64,000 nt of DNA from Muscardinus avellanarius. Lineage: Eukaryota > Chordata > Mammalia > Rodentia > Gliridae. A program made the translations under genes and the position numbers. This document shows, piece by piece, positions 11,936 through 22,259 of the stretch; positions within the stretch are counted from its first letter, which is position 1; each line of letters begins with the position of its first letter. The notes below the pieces were generated by a model. It was not told where the DNA came from, made no database searches, and worked only from the letters and a program-made list of their open reading frames with translations. The stretch lies in the NCBI GenBank assembly GCA_963383645.1, contig OY726563.1, positions 30,733,575 through 30,797,574 on the forward strand, in the 5' to 3' direction.

Positions 11936-12471
11936 ACCCTAGCCATTCACACCAGTTTTACCCAATTCCTTTTCATGGGTTCCTTTTCCCTAAGATCCCT
12001 TTAACTCAGTCTCATTCAGTATGCACACATGCCAAATTTTCACACAAGCAAATGAGTTTGGCAACCTGGATGTCCTGTAAAATGCCTCCTCTGGAAATTG
12101 CCCAGCATGCACAGATCCCAGAAAAAAAAAATGGTCCTTTCTAAGTCTGTTTGCTTCCATTCACTTATCTAGAATGCCTTGGAATGTTCTTCCCATCAAG
12201 CCCTTCTCGTACATTAAATTTCAGAAGTTATCCCATCAGAGATAAAATGGATTTCTACTTTCAACCAATTTCCATGTAAATTGGGCTTGGCTAAATATGT
12301 ATCCTGGAGGAAACAAGATGTTGCAAAAATTCCAAAGACCTAACATATTTTTCATTGCTGTCAAATGTGGTAAAGAAAAGTCATTTTTCCATGAACTTCT
12401 CCATGCTTGAGTTGCTGCCTCCTGTCAGCCCTAAAAAAAGGTCCACATTTTTTCAATGTGGCTATTGTTAT

Positions 12472-12683
12472 GTTCATTTTATAGTTCTTTATTCCTTGTC
12501 ATGTTTAGCCATTATTTCCAAAGTACCAACAAGTGTAACTGGCAGAGAATATATCTACTAACTTTAGAGCATGTAAAGTTCATTTTATAGTTCTTTATTC
12601 CTTGTCATGTTTAGCCGTTATTTCCAAAGTACCAACAAGTGTAACTGGCAGAGAATATATCTACTAACTTTAGAGCATGTAAA
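12472..12683. repeat. 106-bp tandem duplication
   Basis: Unit 1 (12472-12577) and unit 2 (12578-12683) are adjacent and differ by one base that I can see (CCATTATTTCC against CCGTTATTTCC). The join repeats GTT at its edges, consistent with a microhomology-driven recent duplication. Confidence 0.95.
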
Positions 12684-12774
12684 GTTGTGACTTTCTAAGC
12701 AAGTGCCAAAACCTGGTGGTGTCCTTGTGCCAAAGAAGTGTTTCTTACTTTCTTTTGGGAATCATTTAAATCTA

Positions 12775-12968
12775 TCATGGTGGTGCACATCTGTAATCCC
12801 ATATTTGAGAGGCTAAGACAGAAGGATTGCAGGTTCAAAGCTACTTAGCAAGGCTCTCAGCAACCTAGTGAAACCCTGTGTTCCAGTAAAAAATTAAAAA
12901 TAAAGCTGTGGGTATTGCTTGGAGACAGAATGTCCCTAGGTTTAATTATTCTCCAGCACCAAAAAAAA
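12775..12968 (+). mobile_element. B1-dID SINE, old
   Basis: A diverged dimer: GGTGGTGCACATCTGTAATCCC, a shortened middle, then AAGCTGTGGGTATTGCTTGG and CTCCAGCACC with an A-rich tail. Confidence 0.85.
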
Positions 12969-12999
12969 TTAATTTAAATTAGAATCACCTGTTAAAATG

Positions 13000-14930
13000 T
13001 AAATTCCTATGATTCACCATTTAGACCTAAATTTCTAGACATGGGACCCTCTTTTTCATTGAGCTTTACTTGACCATCACTCTCCTGGGAGTGAGCCCAT
13101 TATTGGAACAGAGCCACTGTGAGTTCTTAGAATTTTAAACATGGGGCCCTGGAAAGGAAACTACATAAGGATTAAAACCTTTGTTTTGTTTTCTGATCTA
13201 TCTCTAGCCCCTCTGCAAGTGATGTCTTTATAGTAGAAGCTTATTTAACTAAATTAATGAAGAACCTTTCCATTTTCCTTTGATGGAGAACATTGGAAAC
13301 TGTGAGGAAGCCACATTTCCCTTTTTTTTTTTTTTTTTTTTTTGGAAGAAGGATACAAAACACTCAAGTCTCTAATCCCAGGATTCTCTGAGGCCTAGCT
13401 ATCTCCCTGCCATTTTCTTGGTGTGACCTAATAAATTTCCTTAATTTATTGCCCAATTTTACTTGATTTAAGTTTCATTCCCTTGCAACCTAAAACATTC
13501 AAAATGAAACAGTCATGATCTATTATTTGTAAATAATTTTTATCACATTTTAACCACTCTTTAGCCTACAACTGACTTCTGAAATAAATTAAAATATCTG
13601 AGATGCAAAGAAGTAGAGAAGACTTGCCTTAGGTCACAGGCTAGTATATGGAAAGTTCAGGACAGAATTTTAATGATGTTTACTTCTCAGTGGAAAAAAT
13701 TGGTAGACAAAACTTGAAGGAGAGTGAAAACTTTGAGTGGCTTTTTACCTCTAATACTTTTTAATCAATCAACTTATCATTATAGCAAAACTGGTTAAAT
13801 GATGATGGAAGATTTCAGCCACATGGCACTTAAAATCTCTATCTACTAAAGACAGCAAATCTGATAAATTCCTGTCTATTCCCAGTGAATGTTTTGCCTG
13901 TCAACCGAGAGTGACAGTAACACAGGGGACTACTGCTACTCACCCACGAAGAATTGGGTAGAGATAGTGGTTAACTGGAAATAGAAGATATCTGAGGAAT
14001 AATGCCTCATTGTAGACATTGTGTGACATAAACCCTGGGCATATCTGGGTACATATTTGAAAAACAAATTTCAAAGACAGACAAGACAGGAATTAATTCA
14101 TACATGAATTCTCACACACAAGACAGGAAGGAATTCTTTGACAATTACACTGTAAGTGTGAGAATGAAACACAAAAAAATTTGGTAATGTTTGGTTTGCT
14201 CAGCATTCTCCATCCTTTGTTTGGAATAAAAAACTTTCATTTTAGTGGGATAATCACTTCTTACACATTTCCAAAATATGTTCTTCCCTGCTCCTGAAAC
14301 ATATTCCCAGATATGAGCTTGTGACCCAAATCAGGCTGTCAGTTTGGTTCTAGAATGAGCATGCAACCCAAACCAGGCCAAAGAGAATAAAAATCTTAAG
14401 AAGTACTCTTTATTAGATTTGCTAAGCTATGCAAAAATGAATCCAAACTAGGCGAGAAGGAGGAAGAGGAGGAATAGAAGAAGATGCAGGAGGAGAGAGA
14501 CTTTAGCACTTAGTTCAAGTTATGACAAAAATCTATTGATTGTGAGCCTATAGGTACCCTTTTAGAGAAACTCAGCTTTGAATTGGATTTCTACCTAATA
14601 TAGAGACATAAGAATAATCAAAAGAAGTTGCTGAGAGAACTTCTTAAACAACAATGACTTTTAAAATGCAAAGACAATATGGGAATAACTAACCAAATAT
14701 ATATTGGAAGAAATTTTAAGAAGCCCTAATAATGGCATTAGGAAAGTACAGAGGGGCTTTAGGATTATTTAGTAACTGCAAAAACAGGACACAATTATGT
14801 TTTGTTGTTTGTCTGAGAAAAGAAATATAGGAAATTATAAGAATATTAGTTGGGCCATAACAGTTGATAGAAGAAAAGAAAATCTATGACATTTATTTTA
14901 TATTTCTATTTGTTTATACATTGAGAAAAA
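13000..14930. other. Intergenic, mostly unassigned
   Basis: It contains a T-run (about 13321-13343) and a MIR-like patch near 13575-13690 (TAGGTCACAGGCTAGTATATGG). The stretch 14280-14600 looks like an ancient repeat I cannot name. No coding frame stands out. Confidence 0.4.
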
Positions 14931-14939
14931 TGAATTTCA

Positions 14940-15200
14940 GGGGGCCCACCAAGTGTTGTTTGCATGCATGTCATTATCAACATGACTTAAATTATGATGT
15001 GAGACTATACTGCACCTGTAAAAGCACATTATAAAAAATAAAAATTAATTTCAAATTGAAAAGTTTAGAACAACAAAGATCAGGAGAACGTAGAGGTGAG
15101 AATTGTAGGAAGAGCTAAATGTGTGATGTGTGCCTGTATGCCTCTACCGTTCTATACCTCTTAATGATGTATGATTACAAATGCATCAATATATTTTTTA
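14940..15200 (+). mobile_element. L1 3'-tail fragments
   Basis: Two short stretches end in L1-type tails: one in TATGATGTGAGACTATACTGCACC, the other in GTGATGTGTGCCTGTATGCCTCTACC and GTATGATTACAAATGCATCAATA. Both are sense, 5'-truncated copies. Confidence 0.6.
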
Positions 15201-15211
15201 ATGCCAAAAAA

Positions 15212-15423
15212 GCTGGGTGTGGTGGCCCACGTTTGTAATCCCCGTGCTTGGGAGGCTGAGAAAGGAGGATCACTCAGCTTCGAAGCCAGCCTCAGCTGGT
15301 TTAAGAGACCCTATTTCCAAATAAAATATAAAATAGGTCTGGGAGTGTAGCCCGGAGGTAGAAGGCCTCTGGGTTCCATCCCCAGTTTTTGGTACCACCA
15401 AAAACAAAACAAAACAAACAAAA
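15212..15423 (+). mobile_element. B1-dID SINE, type B
   Basis: A full dimer flanked by duplicated AATGCCAAAAAAG-like sequence. The ID part reads GGTCTGGGAGTGTAGCCCGG. Confidence 0.92.
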
Positions 15424-15446
15424 AAAATGCCAAAAAAGAAAGTAGA

Positions 15447-15720
15447 GGCTGGGCGAGGTGTCTCATGCTTGTAAACCCAGTACTTTGGAGGCTGAGACAG
15501 GAGGATGACAGGTGTGAAGCCATCCTCAATAGGTTAATGAGGTTTTCAGCAACTTAGTGAGACCCTGTTTCCAAATAAAATATAAAATAGGTCTGGGATT
15601 ATATGCCAAAGGTAGACGGCCCCTGGGTTTCATCCCCAGTACCATAATAACAAAGAAAAAATAGGGCTGGAGATGTACCTTGGAGGTAGAATGTTCTTGG
15701 GTTCAAGCCCCAGTACTGAA
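15447..15720 (+). mobile_element. B1-dID SINE with extra ID-like tail
   Basis: A B1-dID dimer (15447-15655) is followed by a second ID-like unit at 15662-15718 (GGGCTGGAGATGTACCTTGGAGG ... CCCCAGTACTG). The result is a three-part unit, or two insertions at one A-rich target. Confidence 0.8.
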
Positions 15721-15729
15721 AAAAGTAAA

Positions 15730-16650
15730 TACCTCTGACACTTATAGATATTGGAGGATATATCAGTCTAAAAACCATAATTAACAACCAAAATTAATTT
15801 AAATAGAATAAAACAATTTATTAAAAGGAGACTGGGCAGCTCATAGACATTCTGAGAGGGATTTAAAACGGGCAGAAGTTCAAGACCAGGATAGGTGTCC
15901 AAAATTGCCCCTGGGGAAACCTACTGAAGACTCAGCTGTCACCATTATTGTTCACTGGATGCTATAGTTTGTGCCCCATACTACCGAAGTTTTGGACATT
16001 GTGTGCTGCCATTAGGATTCTTCCTCTGGAGCCTTGGGAACTTGGTCTTGACATAGCCATATTTCCACCTGAGAAGAGTCTGCAGTCACAAATGTTGTGC
16101 ATGGTTGACTTCAATCTGACGTCTGATTGCACTGACAAGTGCATCTGGTTGACAAAATATAGTCATGCACTTACACTCTAGCTTCAAGGGATGTTGGGAA
16201 AATCTAAATGCAACATTTTCAATTCAGGAGGAGGTAGGTTCTCTCTCTCCCAAGAAACACAGGAAGTGAGAATTTATCAAGCAGAGAATGGAATGCCGCT
16301 AGTATGCAGCTAAAACAACTGGCAAAATGCTTCATAGAGATCACATATGAAGTCATTTGTTCACTTTGTGTGGGGGGTACTCTCAAAAAGATTATTGATA
16401 ACTGGAGTTCTTACAGTAACAGAAGCATCTGGAAACCACTTCATAAGGAAATTGAGAAAACTAGTAAAATTTAATCTGAATAATCATCCATTTCCTTAAG
16501 TTTGGGGATCCTAAGACCATGGCATCACTTTCCCCAGAGATGCTTTCCAGTCCAAACCATATATCCACCACCTACTCAGCTCTTTTTTATTGATCTGTTA
16601 GTAATCTTTTTCTTGGAGTTAACAAAGAGATTAGTGGGATCTGCTTAATA
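15730..16650. other. Unidentified block, possibly an old LTR or retroposon
   Basis: The part at about 15950-16340 is less AT-rich than its surroundings and begins GGATGCTATAGTTTGTGCCCC. A minus-strand frame (15962-16144) and a plus-strand frame (15948-16181) are open but resemble no protein I know. I think it is a decayed mobile element and do not call a gene. Confidence 0.35.
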
Positions 16651-16658
16651 TAGACATT

Positions 16659-16873
16659 TTTTTTTTTTTGCAGTACTGGAAATGGAACTCAGGGGAATTG
16701 CACCTCCGAGCTACATCCCCAGTCCTATTTTTTAGTCTTTTATATTTTTGAAATAGGGTTTCACTGAATTGCAAAGGGTCTCACTATGTAGCTGAGGCTG
16801 TGCGCAAATTGCCATCCTATGGTCTCCACCTCCTGAATGCTGGGATTACGAACGTGTGCACCACATCCAGCTA
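16659..16873 (-). mobile_element. B1-dID SINE
   Basis: It opens with an antisense A tail (T11), then GCAGTACTGGAAATGGAACTCAGGGG and finishes GCTGGGATTACGAACGTGTGCACCACATCCAGCT, a complete minus-strand copy. Confidence 0.9.
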
Positions 16874-17199
16874 AGACAAGACATTTTTAACAGTTTACAA
16901 ATGTCATGTTGTGGAATAACCTAACTCTAGATTCACAATGATCCCCATTTATAGGGAATTTCATCACAAAAAGGCTAAAAAAATCATAGCACCTGGAACA
17001 TATGGCAATGTATGATAAAGAGTATATGAGTCATATAATCATATAGGCTATATCAAGTCTTCCAAGTTGCTGGAATTACAGGCATGCACAACTTCAATTT
17101 ATTTTTTATCTTAGAGAAAACGTTTTCAGTTTTTTACTGTTTTGTATGATCTTAAGCCCTGTAGTTTTCATATATACGTTTATTGTGTTGAAACAATGT

Positions 17200-17404
17200 T
17201 CTCCATTTCTATTTTGTAATTTTTATCACAAAAATTATTGAATGTCCTTAAATATTTTTTTTGCATCTGCTGAGAAGACTAAGTGATTTTTATCCTTAGT
17301 GCTACTAATTTTTTGTATCACATGTATTGAATTTCATATTTTGAATCATCCTCACATTTCAGAGATAAATCTTCCTTGTTTTTGTTGCATGATCCTTTTT
17401 GTTT
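17200..17404 (-). mobile_element. Old L1 ORF2 fragment, part 1
   Basis: Antisense reverse-transcriptase text: TGCATCTGCTGAGAAGACTAAG, then TTGAATCATCCTCACATTTCAGAGATAAATC. It continues at about 17590 beyond an inserted SINE. Confidence 0.75.
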
Positions 17405-17590
17405 GCAGTCTTGGCGATTGGTCCCAGCAGTGATCTACCACTGAGCTAAAACCCCTAACACTTTCTATTTTTTATTTTCAAACCAGGACTTCCTAATCTA
17501 TCATGAACTAGCCTCAAACCTGCAACCTCTTGCCTCATCATCACAAATACTGAGATTACAGGAATGTGGCACAGCACCCAACAGGAATGG
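17405..17590 (-). mobile_element. B1-dID SINE inside old L1
   Basis: A diverged antisense dimer from GGCGATTGGTCCCAGCAGTG to GAGATTACAGGAATGTGGCACAGCACCCAAC. It splits the L1 fragment, so it inserted later. Confidence 0.75.
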
Positions 17591-17805
17591 TCCTTTTAAT
17601 GTACTGAACTTCAGTTTGTTATTATTATGTTGTGTGGGCTTTTATCTATATTCTTCACGAATATTGTTCTGCAGTTTTCTTTTCTTGTAGTATCTTTTTC
17701 TGGCATTGGTGTCAGAATAGTATTGCCCTCAAAAATTAGTTTGAAAGCAATTCTTCCTTTTTAATTTTTTTTAAAATTTGAGAATTGCTATTTTCCCTTA
17801 GATGT
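17590..17805 (-). mobile_element. Old L1 ORF2 fragment, part 2
   Basis: It continues the antisense L1 ORF2: TTTTATCTATATTCTTCACGAATATTGTTCTGCAGTTTTC and CTGGCATTGGTGTCAGAATAG. The homology stops where the inverted-repeat arm begins. Confidence 0.7.
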
Positions 17806-17809
17806 TTTG

Positions 17810-17975
17810 TAGAATCAGTACTGAACATAGTCTCAAAAGATGTAATCCAGAATGCCACAATAAAGATTGTTGAAATACTAAAATATCAAAAATCTACAAA
17901 GTCTAATGTCACAAATGTTGAAATCTTGAAAGCTGAAATCTTGAAAACCACAATTCCAATTGGGAAAAGAAAACT
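17810..17975 (+). repeat. Left arm of a long, diverged inverted repeat
   Basis: It consists of phased short motifs such as AATGCCACAATAAAGATTGTTGAAATACT. Similar motifs occur inverted at 19940-20105. The two arms bracket about 2 kb. This looks like the terminal repeats of an old DNA transposon, perhaps of the MULE (Ricksha) kind, but that name is a guess from memory. Confidence 0.45.
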
Positions 17976-18559
17976 ATGCAAGAGGAGTAGAAAGCCAGAT
18001 TCTGGGGAAGAAACTAGTATGGTTTGAGTTGGGAAAAATTACATCATGTTAGATGGAACGAATACCTAGATACCAGGTAAAGAATTATCTTAGGTATGTT
18101 TGTGATGATGTTTCCAGAGAATAGTAAGTGTGTATTTGAGTGGACTGTGTAAATAAAGATCTTTCTTCAGCATAGATGTGCACCATCCCATTAGCCAGGG
18201 TCTACAGAGAACAAAATTTGACTTCATGAAAGTGCAATATCACACCACTGACTTGGCATACAGGCAGTATATGTAAATGTAAAAATATTAAAAAGTCCTT
18301 AATAAGTGAAGACATTTTCTTTACATCTACATTTATGAAAGATAAAATTTCTCAAGATCTCAGCTCTTTGGCCAGTTGCATATGCAGTGTTGACTCACAG
18401 TAGTTTTTTTTTATTAATCTCATCAAAAGATTTAGGTTGCCTAGCATTGTATTTCATTTGACCAAAGTTATAAAGCTGGATTCAAACAATTACTAACCAT
18501 AGTGACATACATTTTGCTTTCTCACCTATTTTTCTATGAATGTTTCACCTACTCACAAA
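17976..18559. other. Interior of inverted-repeat element, unassigned
   Basis: Between the left arm and the LTR lies sequence with a patch at about 18100-18220 (GATGATGTTTCCAGAGAATAG to GGGTCTACAGAGAACAAA) that resembles a common mammalian repeat I cannot name. No gene is visible. Confidence 0.35.
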
Positions 18560-18881
18560 TGTTGCGACGGACCAGCTCAGCTGAAGCACTGGGACCGTTG
18601 GGACAGGGGTCTTGGAAGGTGGGCAAGTATTCGGCTGAGGGTGACAAACAGACACAGACAACTCAAGGATGTTGTATCTGAGTGTAATTTGCAAGGTAGT
18701 GGGCAAAGAATATATACAGAATAAAGAAATTGATTACATCATTGGATAACTTTGGCTTACATACAAGTTTTTGGTTTTTAGATCAATGGTTTCTATACAC
18801 AATCTAACTAGGATACCCATCATTGCACACATCTCGATTTGGCAGCACATGCTGACCAGTTGTTAGACTTGTGGTACAACA
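18560..18881 (-). mobile_element. Class II (ERVK/IAP-like) LTR, 322 bp
   Basis: The ends are TGTTG...CAACA, a perfect 5-bp inverted terminal pair. Read on the minus strand it contains a TATA-like TATATATTC and ends with a CTGTGTCTGTTTGTC ... GGTCCGTCGCAACA type R-U5, as in rodent class II LTRs. Just outside on the internal side, the minus strand has CAGGAAAAA, a polypurine tract that marks this as the 3' LTR. No second LTR was found. Confidence 0.8.
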
Positions 18882-19760
18882 TTTTTCCTGTATGAAGAGA
18901 TCAAAGCTACAACTAAAAATTGTTAAGATTTCTTTTTATATATTTTTTTCATATATTGTAATAAGCTTCTTTCCATTAGATATATCCAAATATCTCTATC
19001 CATTTTATTTCCAAACATTGTAAAAAACCAAGTCCAATGTAACCAGGGAGTTTTGTATGGCCTCCTTTTTCCAGTAAGTAAACACCTTCTTTTCTAATTG
19101 TTTTGTTATGCTTTTCTTCTGGACATATGTTATTAAACACCAAACCGGTCTTGCTCTAGTTAATTTAAAATAGGATACCTTTTTACCATTAATGTTAACC
19201 CATCTATTTCCTATCTTTGTAAACTCCAGTAAATGGTACCGATTAGCTTCTTTCTTCCTAGGGGGTTGCCACAGCCTATTCCCAATAATGTAAGCAGGAC
19301 CAAACTTAGTCGTAATAGTGGGAGGTGTGGGCCTTAGCCTCCTTCTTTCTTCTAACTGCTTAAGCTTTTTGTATGACTAAGTTCTCTTTTAGGCTTTCCT
19401 GAAGTATTTCTTGCTGTTGTAATATATCCACTAATGTATTGGGACCCCCTTTTTCTTCTTTAGCCAATTTTATTAAAGCTTAGAGCATGTCAGGAGGCGT
19501 TTGAGGGCTCAGACATATTACCAGAAAATTTATTTTTCATGGAATCAGTTTCACCTGTTCCTACAGTCTTGATTTCGGGACCTCGTCCTGCATCACTGGA
19601 GCCATGTTTGTGAAAAGTTAATAGAATCATTATCAAAAGAACAATAGCTATGAAAGAACATCCAAGAGCAAGGAGTACTCCTGCGAATGAACCCATTCTT
19701 CCTCAGGGCTTCTTCCATGAAGTTTGTGCCACGTCATGCATGCAGGGTCACACAGAATCC
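18882..19760 (-). mobile_element. Retroviral internal remnant next to the 3' LTR
   Basis: Minus-strand sequence between the polypurine tract and about 19760. It holds a stop-free frame of 123 codons (19008-19376, no start codon) and a small ATG-initiated frame (19490-19696), separated by stops. The reading is a 3' end of a class II endogenous retrovirus with most of its interior lost. I cannot assign the frames to gag, pol or env. Clear breaks make it non-functional as a virus. Confidence 0.55.
19490..19696 (-). pseudogene. Small ORF with one predicted membrane helix in the retroviral remnant
   Basis: A 68-codon frame with an in-frame stop just before its ATG. Residues about 5-27 form one hydrophobic stretch rich in L, I, V and A, followed by a basic HKHG, then a polar tail. 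This suits a signal-anchor or membrane anchor. It lies within retroviral sequence about 0.6 kb upstream of the 3' LTR. No family is recognised, and there is no evidence that it is expressed. Confidence 0.4.
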
Positions 19761-19939
19761 AAGGAAGGCAGGGTCGTGGCAAAATGTTATAGCAATGTAG
19801 CTGTTATTATACCTGAATGTTTATTCTTGAAAAATCACGAATGTTATTGCTATTTATTTTGTTGTGTAAAGTGGTATATGATATATTCCACCACATTTAT
19901 ATGTTTCTCAAATCAATCTCATTTTAAAATATAGCTAAA

Positions 19940-20105
19940 TGTATTTTAAATAATTTTCAAATTATTTTTTCAGAATTATATTTTGATTATTAGGGATTTT
20001 AGACTTTGGGATTTTGATCTATTTTGCAGAATTTCAGCATTCATGATTATTGTGTCTGAGATTGTGTCTTTCAGAATTATAACCCCAATGAATATGGCAG
20101 AATTC
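19940..20105 (-). repeat. Right arm of the diverged inverted repeat
   Basis: On the minus strand it carries the motif series GGGGTTATAATTCTGAAAGACACAATCTC and AATGCTGAAATTCTGCAAAATAG, comparable with the left arm at 17810-17975. Conservation is partial. Confidence 0.45.
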
Positions 20106-20560
20106 ACTTGTGAAGCCATCTGGTCCTAGGCTTTACTTTTGGGGGGAGGTTTTTGATTACTTAATCTTCTTACTGGTTATAAATCTCTTAAGATTTTTAT
20201 TTCTTCATGGATCAGTCTTAATAGGTTATATATTTCTAGTATTTTATTCACTTCTAGGTTTTCTAATTTCTCAGTGTATAATTGTTCTTAGTAATTTCTT
20301 ATAATCCTTTTTTATTTCTATGGCATCAGCTGTAATTTTACCTCTTCAAATTCTGATATATTTATTTGGATCTTTTCTCTTTTTCTTACCTGGTCTACTC
20401 AAAGATTTGCAAATTTTATTGATATTTGCAAAATATCAAATCTTACTTTCATTGATGTTTTTTCTATTCTTTCTATTCACTATTTTACTTATTTCTTCTC
20501 TAATGTTTATATTTTTTTCCTTTAGCCAACTTTGAGCTTTGTGTGCTGTTTGTTACTGCA
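20105..20560 (-). mobile_element. Old L1 ORF2 fragment
   Basis: Antisense L1 ORF2 text resumes directly after the inverted-repeat arm: AAGCCATCTGGTCCTAGGCTTTACTTTTGG and TACCTGGTCTACTCAAAGATTTGCAAATTTTATTGAT. It follows on from the L1 sequence that stops at 17805, so the whole 17.8-20.1 kb block looks like an insertion into this L1. Confidence 0.75.
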
Positions 20561-20735
20561 GTTGTTTTTTTTTTTTTTCCATGTGGTTCTGGGGATTAAA
20601 TCCAGGGGTATTCTACTTCTGAATCACACCTCCAACCCTATTTGATTTTTTTATTTGGAAACAGGGTCTTTCTAATTTGCTGACAGCCTCACTAAATTGC
20701 TGAGGCTGTCCTTGAACTAATTTATTTATTTATTT
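20560..20735 (-). mobile_element. B1-dID SINE
   Basis: An antisense copy starting with a T-rich tail, then CATGTGGTTCTGGGGATTAAATCCAGG, and ending at GCTGAGGCTGTCCTTGAACTA. It is truncated within the B1 part. Confidence 0.85.
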
Positions 20736-20739
20736 GTAA

Positions 20740-22255
20740 TGACATGCTTTGATTTTTCTCTCTTTTTCTTTTTTGTAACATCTATATATATTTTCTCTGT
20801 GGTTTTCTTGAACTTACATACAACACCTGTAATTATAATAATCTATTTTAAGCAGATAAAACTTAACTTTAATAACAGTGAATCCTGTACTTTTACATCT
20901 CTCCACTCACAGTCAATTTATGTTATTCATATCACAAATTACATATTTTATATTATTTTTCCATCAGCATATTTTATAGTTATATTTTTACACTTTTGTC
21001 TTATAGCTTCCATGCAAGAATTAAGAGTATTTTATGTGTCATCATTACACCATCACAGCATATTTATCCTTACGAGACAAATTCATACTCTTGTATCTTC
21101 TACTATTTCTCTTTAGCATTTTTTCATTTCAGCTTGAATGACTCATTTAGCAATTCTCATAAGGCAATTGTAGTGATGATGAATTCCATGAGCCTTTGCT
21201 TATTTGGGAATGTCTTTATTCCTCCTTTATTTTGGAAGAAAAATTTTGCCAGATGTAGTATTTTGGTTGACAGTTATTTTTAATTTAAGCACTTTGTGTG
21301 TATTCATCCCACTTCCTGTGGGTCTGCAAGATTTCTGTTGAGAAATATGCTGATAGTATTTATGGAGATTCTCTTGCATGTAGCAAATCACTTTTCCTTT
21401 TTTCACTTTTCTTTTACCGCTTTCAAAATTTTCTGTTTTTACTTTTGACAATTTGATTATAATGTATCTTGATATGAATTTGTCTGGACTTTCCTTGAGT
21501 TTTCTCCAATCTAGGTATTTATTTCCTTTCAGATTTGAGAAGTTTTCTGCCATTATTTCTTTAAACAAACTTTCTGCCTCTTTTTCACTCTTTCCCAAAA
21601 ACCTCCATGATGGACCATATATTGGTCTGTTTGATTGTGCCCATTAGTCACACAAGCCCTTTTTAGTTTTAAGAAGCCCAAGGTAAATAAAGTATACTGG
21701 ATCTGCCAGCTCTCTAAATCAAGTTCAGAAATCAGTCCTTCAGGCAGCCACCTGAAAAGACAGATGTTGTATACATGCTCCACTCTCCTCTTTTCCCTGG
21801 AGGGAGATGATACTAAGCTCCATCAGCCCCTGTCTGCTGTGCTGTGAGTTCTCTGTAGCAACAACATGCCACCCAGATTTTTATTTTGTTTTCAATGACC
21901 TCCAGTGATCTCAAATAGTTTAGACATAAGCCAGTTCCTCAGCCAGTCCCCAACAAAGTCAAGGTTTTAGATATATAGCCCATTCTTTTTCCTCCCCAGG
22001 GAAAAGTCAGGAGCTAAAAGCTGGAACTTTTCTCCTAACCAAATGACAATGTACTAGGGGGAGGGACTATAGCAGGAGGGTACCACAAATTTTCCCACAA
22101 TCTCTGATGTAACTAATTCTGTGTTTGTATCATATACAGGTGTCACTTAACTAGTTCCTGGATTTCTCACAGAGGTAGTTGTTTCATGCATTTTTTTAAT
22201 CTGTGTAAGAAGGAGTGACTTGGGCTTCCTATTCTGCCATCTTGCTATTGACACT
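20740..22255 (-). mobile_element. HAL1 / old L1: 5'UTR, ORF1 and 3' part
   Basis: On the minus strand it starts near 22255 with AGCAAGATGGCAGAATAGGAAG, an L1-type 5' end. ORF1 text follows (21600-21230) with motifs LFKEIMAENFSNL and SRYIIIKLSKVK, then the FSAETLQ-like region, then a 3' part. Stops and gaps abound. The absence of ORF2 directly after ORF1 favours HAL1, an ORF1-only L1 relative, over plain L1. Confidence 0.7.
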
Positions 22256-22259
22256 CTCT

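Noticed and set aside
11812..12144. A 110-codon frame rich in Ser and Leu
   Set aside because: Its body is a translated (CT)n microsatellite.
18835..18860. U6-like string (TTTGGCAGCACATGC)
   Set aside because: The match is short, without the rest of U6, and it lies inside the LTR.
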